From BOG-908 sp963850605 (GTDB lineage: Bacteria > Pseudomonadota > Alphaproteobacteria > Acetobacterales > Acetobacteraceae), in assembly GCA_963850605.1 (NCBI GenBank), contig CAWKLX010000005.1:434001-498000 (forward strand): 64,000 nt of DNA. The letters are read 5' to 3'. Shown piece by piece: positions 25,427-33,799 of the stretch. The notes under the pieces were generated by a model that did not search any database, had not been told where the DNA came from, and saw only the letters and a list, made by a program, of their open reading frames with translations. Each line of letters begins with the position of its first letter. Positions within the stretch are counted from its first letter, which is position 1. Both the position numbers and the translations under genes were made by a program.

Positions 25427-26731
25427 TTACTGCGGCCGGGATGGCACAAGGTCGAACAGGTCGGTGGCGGGGACCAGCCTGTCTCCGAGACGAGCCTCGT
25501 CGACCCGGCCGTCGGTCAGGATCGACGTGCAGATTGCCCGCAGCGGTTCGACGACCGCGCGCAGCAATTGGTTGGCGTAGATAACGCCGCTGATCCCGTT
25601 CTCCTGAAACGCATCGAAATGCGTGTCCCAGTAGGTTGTGGGGACCACCAGTATCGGCGCGTGCACGCCATTGGCGCGCAGCGTGTTGCTGAATGTGAAG
25701 ACCTCGTCAGCAGTCTTGGCGACGCTGTGGATCAGCAGGCCGTCCGTTCCCGCGTCCAGGAACGCATGGGCGCGATCGAGCGCATCCCGCATCCCGCGGT
25801 CCAGCACCAGGCTCTCGATCCTGGAGACATGCATCATGTCGCCGGAGCGCGACGCAGCCCGGAATGCGGCAATTTTTTCCACGAAGGCCGTGACTGGGAT
25901 CTGCTCCTGCGCGGTGCCTGCACCGTAGAGCGAATTGCGCTTCGGTCCCATTTTGTCTTCCAGGCACACGCAGGACACCCCCGCTTTGTCGAGCGCGCGG
26001 ACCAGGTCGTACGTCTGGTCGGGCGTGCCGCCGCTATCGCCGTCATACATGAGGGGGAGCTGCGTGCAGGAAAAGATCTCTTCGATCGTCTGCAGCCGGC
26101 AAGCCTTGTCCACAACCTCGCGATCCGGCTTACCGCGCGTCGCCGAATCGGTCAGGCTGCTGTGCCAGAACGCATCAAACCCGATACCGCCATTTGCCGA
26201 TTTCGCCTTGGACGCGATGATCGCGGACAATCCACTGTGCGCCTCGATGATTCGTATGGTTTTAGGGTGCCCCAGCAAGCGCTTCAGCCGGCCCTGCCGC
26301 ATGCGCGCGGTGACCCCGTCCTCTTCGTTGGCCAGATGCAGCAGCGTTGAGGATATACCCTGCGTGTAGGGTATCTCGACGATCTCCCCGCCCCATTCGG
26401 CAAGTGTCTCGATGACCTGGCGCCTGACATCGGCCTGGATACCGCCGCGCCAATCGTCGCCATGCACGACATAGTCCGGGCGGTATAGGCGCAAATTGCC
26501 TTCGTAGCTGAGGGTTGTCTGTGGCACGACCTTGGTGACGCCACGAACGCTGCCGACCACCCGCACCCGATCCTCATAGTGCAGGAAGGGGAGGCGCTTA
26601 TAGCCGAGCGCCGCCTCGTCGGTGATGACGCCGACGATCACGTCGCCTAATCTGGCGGCGGTGTCCAAGATGTTGATGTGGCCTGCGTGCAGCAGGTCGC
26701 CTACCATGGCTACGTAGACGGTTTTCTTCAT
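25427..26731 (-). CDS. aepX: Phosphoenolpyruvate mutase with N-terminal cytidylyltransferase domain
   Basis: A 434-residue bifunctional protein. Residues 1-130 are a nucleotidyltransferase of the HxGH type (VGDLLHAGHINIL, VVHGDDW). Residues 150-434 are PEP mutase, which makes phosphonopyruvate, the P-C bond-forming step. EDKMGPKRNS fits the EDKX5NS motif that separates PEP mutases from isocitrate-lyase-like relatives, and DGDSGG is also present. The fusion suggests that a phosphonate product is activated as a CMP derivative for transfer to a lipid or glycan. The decarboxylase gene lies 69 bp upstream on the same strand. Confidence 0.88.
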   Translation of the reverse strand: MKKTVYVAMVGDLLHAGHINILDTAARLGDVIVGVITDEAALGYKRLPFLHYEDRVRVVGSVRGVTKVVPQTTLSYEGNLRLYRPDYVVHGDDWRGGIQADVRRQVIETLAEWGGEIVEIPYTQGISSTLLHLANEEDGVTARMRQGRLKRLLGHPKTIRIIEAHSGLSAIIASKAKSANGGIGFDAFWHSSLTDSATRGKPDREVVDKACRLQTIEEIFSCTQLPLMYDGDSGGTPDQTYDLVRALDKAGVSCVCLEDKMGPKRNSLYGAGTAQEQIPVTAFVEKIAAFRAASRSGDMMHVSRIESLVLDRGMRDALDRAHAFLDAGTDGLLIHSVAKTADEVFTFSNTLRANGVHAPILVVPTTYWDTHFDAFQENGISGVIYANQLLRAVVEPLRAICTSILTDGRVDEARLGDRLVPATDLFDLVPSRPQ

Positions 26732-26800
26732 GTTGGATTGCTCGTACCGGACAAGGAAGAACTTCTTTTCCGAAGAGATGGAATTGGGACTTTTTCTAGA

Positions 26801-27940
26801 TCAGGCAGCATGGATGCCGAAGTGGTGTTGCAGCCGTTTCAGGGTCTCGGGGGGGGCGCGGGAGGGGCGCGGGAGATGTGGGGGCGATCCGGAGCGCAGG
26901 AGGACGTGGATGAGTGCGGGACCGCAAGCGGCGCCGCCCATGGCGCTTGCCAACCCTGCCGCGTTATCGACACGTGCGGCATAGGCGTAACCACATTTTG
27001 CCGCAATCTCGGAGAACGGCGCGTGAGTGGAGATACTGCGCTGCCCACCGGTCGAGTCATACGCGCCATTGTCCAGGACGACATGCATCAATGTCTTGCC
27101 ACCGTAACGTGCGATCATGGGCAGCGCGCCGAGATGCATGAGTGCCGCGCCATCCCCATCGATCACCAGGATCGGACGGGGAAGCGCCAGCGACAACCCA
27201 AGCCCGACGGAGGACGCAAGGCCCATCGATCCCACGACGTAAAGATTGCGCGGGTCGTCGGCCACCGCGAAGAGTTCGCGACCGGTCTTCCCCGTGGTGG
27301 CCAGCCGGATCGTGTCCGGCCCTGCCTGCATGCACACGACCTTCAATGCGTCGGTGCGCGACATCATCGGCGCGCCGCATGTCAAGTCCTCGGGTATGCC
27401 GGGCGCGCACGTAGCCGGTGCTTCCGCCGGCGCATGCGTGGCGTCGAACACGCCGTCGGGCACCACAATGGCCACGCAGCGCCGGCCCCGCTCAGCCAGA
27501 CCGATTGCCCAGTGCAATTGCCTCATCGCCTCCGTGCCTTCGGTAGCCAAGGTTGTGTGGGGGATGCCGATAGCGTCCAGAACCGCATGGGTGGACAGGC
27601 CCATGCGCATATGCTGCGGCTCGTCCGGCCGCCCCGGTTGACCACGCCAACTGGTGATCAGCATGAGGGGTAATTGGAAGACCTCCACCAGCGAGGTCAG
27701 TGGATTGATCGCGTTGCCCAGGCCAGAGTTCTGCATCAGCACGACAGCGCGCCGGCCGGCCATTATTGCGCCGGCCGCTACCGCCACCGCCTGGCCCTCG
27801 TTCGGCGCCGCAACATAAGTGAAGCGGTTCGTCGCCTGAAAATAGTTCTGCAGCGGGGCGAGGCTGGAACAGGGAACGCCGGTCGCCAGCGTGTAGCCTG
27901 CCTCGTTCAGCAGGCCCGCCCAAGTCTCCGCGCGAATCAT
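26801..27940 (-). CDS. aepY: Phosphonopyruvate decarboxylase
   Basis: A 379-residue thiamine-diphosphate enzyme that converts phosphonopyruvate to phosphonoacetaldehyde, the irreversible step that pulls the mutase equilibrium forward. The N-terminal half has FTGVPCSS-like (TGVPCSSLAPL), APNEGQAVAVAAG (the catalytic Glu) and QNSGLGNAINPL. The C-terminal half has the TPP motif GDGAALMHLGAL..LDNGAYDSTGGQ. ATG at 27940 has GGAGA upstream; an upstream start would add 15 residues. It forms an operon with aepX. Confidence 0.9.
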   Translation of the reverse strand: MIRAETWAGLLNEAGYTLATGVPCSSLAPLQNYFQATNRFTYVAAPNEGQAVAVAAGAIMAGRRAVVLMQNSGLGNAINPLTSLVEVFQLPLMLITSWRGQPGRPDEPQHMRMGLSTHAVLDAIGIPHTTLATEGTEAMRQLHWAIGLAERGRRCVAIVVPDGVFDATHAPAEAPATCAPGIPEDLTCGAPMMSRTDALKVVCMQAGPDTIRLATTGKTGRELFAVADDPRNLYVVGSMGLASSVGLGLSLALPRPILVIDGDGAALMHLGALPMIARYGGKTLMHVVLDNGAYDSTGGQRSISTHAPFSEIAAKCGYAYAARVDNAAGLASAMGGAACGPALIHVLLRSGSPPHLPRPSRAPPETLKRLQHHFGIHAA

Positions 27941-28034
27941 CGCACTGTTCTCCGCCAGCCTGCAGATTGACATCGCCGCTCGCAATGTTTTCGTCTAGTG
28001 TGCTGAACGGCTGCCGGAATACGCATGAACGAAA

Positions 28035-28898
28035 ATGGGAGGGGGCGTGGCGGCGAGGAAAGCATTCCAGCAGGCAACGCCCGCGGCCTGGTTCGGGAGC
28101 GGGTCGCATATCGGCCAGACCTCGCTTAAGGTCGCGTGGGACTACACGCATCTCGCGCAGTCGTATGTCGGCCGGCCTGGCTATGCCGCGGAAGCGATCG
28201 ACGCGCTGTTTGACCTGGCTGGTCCCGGTGCCGCGCGACAGGTGATCGACCTTGGCGCCGGCGCTGGTCATCTCACGGCGCCGTTGGCCGAACGCGGTGC
28301 CGAGATCGTGGCACTTGAACCCAACCGGGCCATGCGCGCGCATGGGATTGCGCGAACAGCCCAGTATGCCAACGTCCATTGGATGGTGGGCCGTATGGAG
28401 GACACCGGGCTTGCCGATGGCGGATTTTCGTTGGCGACGTGCGGCTCTTCTTTCGGTGTCGCCGATCATTCTGCCACGCTGCGGGAAGTCGCGCGGATAC
28501 TCGAGCCTGCTGGGTGGTTCGCCTGCCTTTGGAATCACCGCGACCTACAGGATTCGCTGCAACGCGAGATCGAGGCGCATATCAAGACCCATATACCACA
28601 GTACCAATACGGCTCACGCCGAGAGGATCAGACGCCGATCATCGACGCGAGCGGCCTGTTCGACCGCGTCAGCTTGGTTGAGTCCGCCATCCGCCACCGC
28701 CTGCCGGCGACCGAATGGGTGGAGGCGTGGCGCTCCCACGCAACATTGCAGCGACAGGCAGGTGAGCAGTTCGGCAGGATTGTCGACGGTATTGCCGACA
28801 TCGTCGATCAGAGATGCGGCGGCATGGTCGAGGTGCCGTACGTGACCCGCATGTGGGTCGCGAGGGTGCGGTCGCCCGCGACCCACGAAAGGGCCTGA
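28035..28898 (+). CDS. SAM-dependent class I methyltransferase
   Basis: A 287-residue Rossmann-fold methyltransferase. Motif I is VIDLGAGAGHLTAPLAERGAEIVALEPN; post-motifs include GRMEDTGLADGGFSLATCG and LREVARILEPAGWFACLWN. The family is Methyltransf_11-like small-molecule methyltransferases. It is divergent from aepY with a roughly 95-bp gap and followed four bases later by the APS-kinase-like gene. In this context it could methylate a phosphonate, a sulfated product or a glycan; which is not visible. Confidence 0.8.
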   Translation: MGGGVAARKAFQQATPAAWFGSGSHIGQTSLKVAWDYTHLAQSYVGRPGYAAEAIDALFDLAGPGAARQVIDLGAGAGHLTAPLAERGAEIVALEPNRAMRAHGIARTAQYANVHWMVGRMEDTGLADGGFSLATCGSSFGVADHSATLREVARILEPAGWFACLWNHRDLQDSLQREIEAHIKTHIPQYQYGSRREDQTPIIDASGLFDRVSLVESAIRHRLPATEWVEAWRSHATLQRQAGEQFGRIVDGIADIVDQRCGGMVEVPYVTRMWVARVRSPATHERA

Positions 28899-28902
28899 GA
28901 GG

Positions 28903-29547
28903 GTGTTGCACGGGCTGCAACATGCACCAGGCGCTGTGTGGATCACCGGGCTGCCTGCATCCGGCAAGACCACTTTGAGCGAGGCGCTGCACCGCGCATT
29001 GCAGGCGAGGGGCCATCGCTGCACCGTGCTGGATGGGGAGGCGTTGCGCGCGCGGTTGAGCCGGCAATATGGGCACTCGCTCGAGGACCGTTTTGCGGTG
29101 TTGGAGGAGATTGTCGCCGCGGCGTCGGCCGAGAGACATCGGGGTGTGGTCCCGATCGTTGCCACCATTTCCCATAAACGGGAGATGCGGGCCTTTGCCC
29201 GGCACGCGCTCGGCCATATGCTGGAGGTCTATCTCGAGTGTGCGGCGCATGTGTGTGCGCTGCGCGACCAGAAAGGCCATTACCGGCGCGCCTATGCCGG
29301 CGAGTATGCGTGTTTCGTGGGCGTGACGGAGCCCTATGAGGCATGGGATATCGCCGACATTGTCATCGACACGGCCAAGTCGGGCGTAGCCGAGGCCACG
29401 CGTACTCTGCTTGCCGCCAGCCTGAACTTTCTGGGCCAAACTGCCTTGGACAAGCCGGCGGTCAGGATGGATCACCAGATTGCGCAGGACCGCCCGCGTC
29501 TGGGCGGAGTGTCGGGCCACGCCCTTGGGGTCGCCGCATCGCCCTGA
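28903..29547 (+). CDS. Adenylylsulfate kinase-like protein
   Basis: A 214-residue P-loop kinase of the CysC family. Walker A GLPASGKTTLS (16-26), VLDGEALRARLSRQYGHSLEDR where CysC has LDGDNxRxGL, and RDQKGHYRRAYAGEYACFVGVTEPYE, matching the RDxKGLYxxAxxGE..F.G..dPYE pattern. Family enzymes phosphorylate APS to PAPS, the sulfate donor. Two sulfotransferase genes nearby support that role. No ATP sulfurylase is in the window, and CysC-like proteins in surface-polymer clusters sometimes use other substrates. Its 3' end overlaps the convergent sulfotransferase gene by 86 bp. Confidence 0.75.
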   Translation: MLHGLQHAPGAVWITGLPASGKTTLSEALHRALQARGHRCTVLDGEALRARLSRQYGHSLEDRFAVLEEIVAAASAERHRGVVPIVATISHKREMRAFARHALGHMLEVYLECAAHVCALRDQKGHYRRAYAGEYACFVGVTEPYEAWDIADIVIDTAKSGVAEATRTLLAASLNFLGQTALDKPAVRMDHQIAQDRPRLGGVSGHALGVAASP

Positions 29548-30667
29548 TCCGCTGAAAGAAATAGCTCGAGCCATCGCCGAATTGCGAACGTGTGGATGAC
29601 AAACGATCGGCAAGCCACGCCGCGTGGCGAGCGTTCAACTCCTGAAGACTGTCGATCAACACGCGCAGTTCGGCGGACGCCAGGCCGGCGCGGCTGAGCA
29701 CGCCATCGTTTAATCGATAGGCCAGGGACAGCAGTGCGAATAGATGGTGTTCGGACGCGGCCATGTCCAATGGCACCGACTTGACCGAATCTGGCAGGTG
29801 GACTGTGTCGAAGAAGGCGAGGAACGCCGCGCTGAAGCGCGCTGCTGCGAACACGTCGCGCTCTGCGGGCGCTTGCGTGTCGTATCCGATCATACGCAGT
29901 ATCGAAGCGGTTGCGCCTTCGATCTCCGGAATCGATGGCGAGACAATGGGGTGATCGCGTCCCTCGCCAACCTTGCCGGATCGGTTGGCCACCTGACGCT
30001 CGAACGGAAGTTTGTCGCGCAGGGCCAGTTCCGCCGCGCGCGCGCTCTCGAAGGATGAGCATTGCACGGCCCGTTCGATGTCGCTGTCCGTGTAGGTGAG
30101 AGCGAGGGCTGACAAGATTGCGCGAAGCGTGCCCTCGGCGTCACGCTTATAATCCTCGAAACGGACCAGGTGAATGTTGGGCAGCGACAGCCATGCGGCA
30201 ACGAACAGCGCCCAATGGGCGGAGCGGCTTAGAAGCGTGTTTGGGTGAGGAAGGTGCAGGAACTCTTCGAAGGTGAGTGTGGGGGAGCCGCGTCGGAAAC
30301 TCGAGTAAAGCGCATCTCTGGGATCACGAACCATCAGCACGCGTGAATGCTCGCCGATCTGGCAAGGTGGAAGATCCTGGACGTAGTGGACGCTCAGGTC
30401 GTCACGGAACACAAAATCCGCTTGGCGCGTCAGGGCAGGCAAGAATTTTTTCAATACCGCTGCTTTGGGATTGAGGGCTGCGCGCCCATTTTTCTGCATG
30501 GTCCACATGCGGCTGGCGTCCGGCAGCAGGGCCGCTCCCTGCCAGATACGGTCAACTACCGGTTTGTGATCGACCCTGATGCCGAGTTCCACGAAGCAGT
30601 TCAGTAGCCACGACGCGCCGGACGGCTCGATGGGAGAGGCAACGAGAATGCGCCGGGGCTGCATCAC
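29462..30667 (-). CDS. Sulfotransferase family protein (with ACP/ligase operon)
   Basis: A 401-residue P-loop protein. The N-terminus ASPIEPSGASWLLNCFVELGI is the PAPS 5'-phosphosulfate loop, although it lacks the canonical Lys/Thr pair. VLMVRDPRDALYSSFRRGS is the 3'-phosphate binding motif of sulfotransferases. The remainder is helical, ending in a low-complexity tail. The start overlaps the ACP stop by 4 bp (ATGA), so it is translated with ACP and the upstream ligase. The acceptor may therefore be an acyl group on the ACP, but this is inference. Confidence 0.7.
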   Translation of the reverse strand: MMQPRRILVASPIEPSGASWLLNCFVELGIRVDHKPVVDRIWQGAALLPDASRMWTMQKNGRAALNPKAAVLKKFLPALTRQADFVFRDDLSVHYVQDLPPCQIGEHSRVLMVRDPRDALYSSFRRGSPTLTFEEFLHLPHPNTLLSRSAHWALFVAAWLSLPNIHLVRFEDYKRDAEGTLRAILSALALTYTDSDIERAVQCSSFESARAAELALRDKLPFERQVANRSGKVGEGRDHPIVSPSIPEIEGATASILRMIGYDTQAPAERDVFAAARFSAAFLAFFDTVHLPDSVKSVPLDMAASEHHLFALLSLAYRLNDGVLSRAGLASAELRVLIDSLQELNARHAAWLADRLSSTRSQFGDGSSYFFQRIRAMRRPQGRGPTLRPDAGGPAQSGDPS

Positions 30668-30945
30668 TCCGGCTGCAGGCCAGCGCGTGCGACCACGTCA
30701 CCCAAGGTTCGCAGATCCTGGAACAATTCAGGCGTGAGGTCCTGTTCGGGGAATTCGATGCCGAATTCCTGTTCGATGGCGACGATCAGCTCCACGACCG
30801 CGAAGGAATCGAGACCCAATCCGCCCTCAAACAGGAACATCGTCTCGTCAATCTCGTCGGCGTCGAACTCGATGTCGAGCGCGGCGACCAGGAGCTTCAA
30901 CCGATGGATGATTGCGGGAAGGGGGGTGTTGGACGGCAGCATCAT
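30664..30945 (-). CDS. Acyl carrier protein
   Basis: A 93-residue carrier protein, acidic and helical, with the phosphopantetheine Ser in GLGLDSFAVVELIVAIEQEFGIEFPE. It is not the fatty-acid AcpP, since it lacks DSLD and lies in a pathway cluster. It follows the AMP-ligase gene by 92 bp and overlaps the sulfotransferase gene by 4 bp, forming a ligase-ACP-sulfotransferase operon. Confidence 0.85.
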   Translation of the reverse strand: MMLPSNTPLPAIIHRLKLLVAALDIEFDADEIDETMFLFEGGLGLDSFAVVELIVAIEQEFGIEFPEQDLTPELFQDLRTLGDVVARAGLQPE

Positions 30946-31037
30946 TCAGCACCGGCATTTGAACTTGGATTTCTACTCGCGGGCGCACGGGTGCGGAATA
31001 GCCCTCGACAGCGCCCGAAGAAAGTTCTTGCCTGTTC

Positions 31038-32477
31038 TCAACCAGAAGCGCTTGCCTCGTTCATCAACATTAACCGATCCACTTTCCCGCTCGGCAAACG
31101 GGGCAGTTCCGCCACGAAGACGAATTGATCGGGGATGGCCCGCGCCGGCAGCACGCCACGGCAGGCCTTGCGAAGCGCCCCGACCTCCCGCACCATTCCC
31201 GGTGAAGGCACGCAAAAAGCGATCAGCGCCCGCCCGCGGCGGGTCATGTCCCCGCCGAGGATGACAGCCTCCGTTATGCCTGGAAGTATGGTGAGAGCGG
31301 CGGCCACGTCGGCACATGCGACCAACAGGCCGTCACGGTTCACCAGATCGTCCGCCCGCCCGTGCACCGTGAGGTAGCCGTCGATCATTCGACCCACATC
31401 GTTGCTGCAGAAGTTTGCGTTCGTTGCAAGCGAACCATCTGGCCCGGGCAGCGCCCGACCGTCGGCGCCCACATAGCCCTCGAAGCCGTAGTCATGTCGG
31501 AAGCATAGCGTGTCGATCGCCATTGCCTTGGCGTTCCGGATTGTCACGCCCTGCATTGGCCGCCCGATCATATCGCGGCGACGTGCCACGGGATCGGCCG
31601 GAGTGCCGGCGGCGATCACGCCGAGCTCGGTCGATCCGTATAGGTTCACCAGGCATCCGTGCAGCTTCTCATAGCGATCGAACAGATCGGCCGGCAGGCG
31701 ATCGCCGGCCATGACGGTCAAGCGATACGGTCGCGGCGCCCTGCGAAGACGGGTTATGGCGTCGCCGAAACTCGGGGTCATGAAGGCTATTGTGGGGTTG
31801 AACTGCCGCTCACGCGCCACGTATCGAACGGCGTTTGCGCTGGCTTGGAGATCGATGCTCGCGCCGGCCAGAACGGCGGGCAGGAAGGCGGCCCCGAGGC
31901 CGAACATGTGGGCGACCGGAACCGGCACTGCGACGCGATCGGCCAGCGTCAGGCACAGCCGCTCCGCGCAGTGTCCGGCCGCCTCCAACAGGAGGTGGTG
32001 ACTGTGTTGCACCAATTTGGCTTGTCCCGTGCTGCCCGATGTCGGGACGAACAGGCGCCCCTGTCCGGATGGAGGGTCGGCCCGCCAGCATGGGTTGTCC
32101 GAGACGGAGATCGGGCTGTCTACGCTAGCCCGGATGTCGCCGACGGACGCTACGTTCTGCCCTTGAACATGTAAGCGATAGCGGCAGAATGCGTCCGGGA
32201 TGCCAAGATCGGCAATCGAGAACGCGGCATGCGGCAGGAGAAGGAAGGTTCTGCCGCTTGCCAATAGCGCGAGCAGCACGATTGCCGACGGCAGGTTATT
32301 GTCACATGCAAATGCCAGGCAGTCCGCACGAGCGATATTTCGGCCGTCCAGTATCGCCGCGACCCGAGTGACTGCGATCGCGATCTCACGGCAAGACATC
32401 TCGATCTTGCCGTCGGCCATCGTGGCCTGGGACCGTGACAGCATGTCCACAATGCCGCCATCCGGTGTCGGGGTCAT
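31038..32477 (-). CDS. AMP-dependent acyl/aminoacyl ligase (ANL superfamily)
   Basis: About 479 residues. Adenylation core motifs: VPTSGSTGQAKLVQHSHH (P-loop A3), VNLYGSTELGVIA (A5), GRADDLVNRDGLLV (A7/A8 hinge) and LPRLPSGKVDR with the catalytic Lys (A10). It should activate a carboxylic acid with ATP and load it on the downstream ACP. The N-terminal core is shorter than in acetyl-CoA synthetases, as in stand-alone ACP-loading ligases. A longer start at 32534 is possible; MTPTPDGG at 32477 is preferred. Substrate unknown. Confidence 0.82.
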   Translation of the reverse strand: MTPTPDGGIVDMLSRSQATMADGKIEMSCREIAIAVTRVAAILDGRNIARADCLAFACDNNLPSAIVLLALLASGRTFLLLPHAAFSIADLGIPDAFCRYRLHVQGQNVASVGDIRASVDSPISVSDNPCWRADPPSGQGRLFVPTSGSTGQAKLVQHSHHLLLEAAGHCAERLCLTLADRVAVPVPVAHMFGLGAAFLPAVLAGASIDLQASANAVRYVARERQFNPTIAFMTPSFGDAITRLRRAPRPYRLTVMAGDRLPADLFDRYEKLHGCLVNLYGSTELGVIAAGTPADPVARRRDMIGRPMQGVTIRNAKAMAIDTLCFRHDYGFEGYVGADGRALPGPDGSLATNANFCSNDVGRMIDGYLTVHGRADDLVNRDGLLVACADVAAALTILPGITEAVILGGDMTRRGRALIAFCVPSPGMVREVGALRKACRGVLPARAIPDQFVFVAELPRLPSGKVDRLMLMNEASASG

Positions 32478-32632
32478 CCGGCTCGCCAATCGTGGATGTC
32501 GTGCACAGTCGTCGCGCTCGCCGGTGCAGCCCAAGCTGTTGGGGCGGGTCGGGCCAGGCCGGCGAAATCCTCGACTGCACGTGCATTCGGCGTCATGAGA
32601 CGCGCCAAGGCCGATACAGGGTCAATGCTTCC

Positions 32633-33799
32633 ATGCTGCATGGTTTTTCCGAGGATGATGACGCATCGTCACGGCTGTATTCCGCCGCCGGCCTCGTCCG
32701 GCTGGCCACGTCCATGTGCGGCGGGCCGGTCCCGTTCGATCCTGCCGGACAGTCAGGTTTCGAGCAACTCTGTGACGCGTTCGAGTTGGCCCGGCCAGGG
32801 CAGACGACGTTCGGCAAACTCTTCGCGAGATCGGTCCTGCTCGATGGGCTGATAAAACGGTATCGCCTGGCCGATTACATCCGGCGTTTTCCGGCGGTGG
32901 AGTCGATCGATCTGCCCAGTCCCGTCTTCATCGTCGCCCCGTTCCGGACGGGAACCACTTTTCTGCATCGGCTGCTGTCATGCGACCCGCAAAACCGCTG
33001 CCCCCGCATGTGGGAGGTCGCGTATCCCCCACCGGCGGAGCCCTATCTGCGTGGCGACGCGCGCTACTTCGCCCACGACGCCCGGATCGCAAAAGCTGCG
33101 GCGGCCCTGCGGACGCTCCACCGCGCGAGCCCCGCGCTGTGTCGGCTGCATCCGATGGCACCCGACCTGGCCGAAGAATGTTTTGGTTTGCTGGAAACAT
33201 CCTTTCTGTCGCACAGCTTCATGTTCTATGCGGGCCTGCCATCCTATCTCGACTGGCTGGACGCACGCGAAACCGATGATTGGCGTGCGGCCTACACGCT
33301 CTACGCCGCGCAGTTGCGGTTGCTGCACTGGTGGCAACCGGGCCGGCGCTGGATTTTGAAATCGCCGGTGCATCAGTGGAACCTCGGCATGGTGTTGGAA
33401 TTCTTTCCGCGATCTCATATTATACAGCTTCGCCGCGATCCGGTCGATGCGATGGATTCGTTTTGCCGATTGCTGACGGAATATCGCCGCTTGATGTGCC
33501 GGTCGGTCGATCCGGTCGCGATCGGCAGGCAGGCCGAAACCTATGCGCGCAAGGCATTTGACCGCGCCGTTGCCGCGCGGCGCCGGACCGAAACGCCGCG
33601 CTTCATTGACGTGGAATTCAACGAGCTGCTTGGCGATCCCATGGCGTGTGTCCAGGCGATCTACGCACGCATGGGTGCTCGGTTGTCGCCCGCGGCGGCA
33701 GCTTGCATGAGGAGATGGCTCTCTGAGGAGGCTAGAGCATCATCCGACCGAACCGAGTCGTTCAGTCGGATAAAGATGTTGGGCAAAACAACAAACTAG
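32633..33799 (+). CDS. Sulfotransferase family protein (Sulfotransfer_3 type)
   Basis: A 388-residue protein with the PAPS loop FIVAPFRTGTTFLHRLLS and downstream elements WILKSPVHQWNLGMVLEFFP and IIQLRRDPVDAMDSFCRL, the 3'-PSB motif. It is of a different subfamily from the sulfotransferase at 29462. It is divergent from the ligase operon. The last 22 residues are encoded by dispersed repeat R1, which also supplies the TAG stop, so the native C-terminus has been replaced. ATG at 32633 is chosen; upstream frame has no domain character. Confidence 0.8.
   Translation: MLHGFSEDDDASSRLYSAAGLVRLATSMCGGPVPFDPAGQSGFEQLCDAFELARPGQTTFGKLFARSVLLDGLIKRYRLADYIRRFPAVESIDLPSPVFIVAPFRTGTTFLHRLLSCDPQNRCPRMWEVAYPPPAEPYLRGDARYFAHDARIAKAAAALRTLHRASPALCRLHPMAPDLAEECFGLLETSFLSHSFMFYAGLPSYLDWLDARETDDWRAAYTLYAAQLRLLHWWQPGRRWILKSPVHQWNLGMVLEFFPRSHIIQLRRDPVDAMDSFCRLLTEYRRLMCRSVDPVAIGRQAETYARKAFDRAVAARRRTETPRFIDVEFNELLGDPMACVQAIYARMGARLSPAAAACMRRWLSEEARASSDRTESFSRIKMLGKTTN

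Noticed and set aside
28903..29547. Calling the APS-kinase-like gene cysC
   Set aside because: It lacks the canonical DGDN motif (DGEA instead) and has no sulfurylase partner, so the substrate is uncertain and the symbol is withheld.
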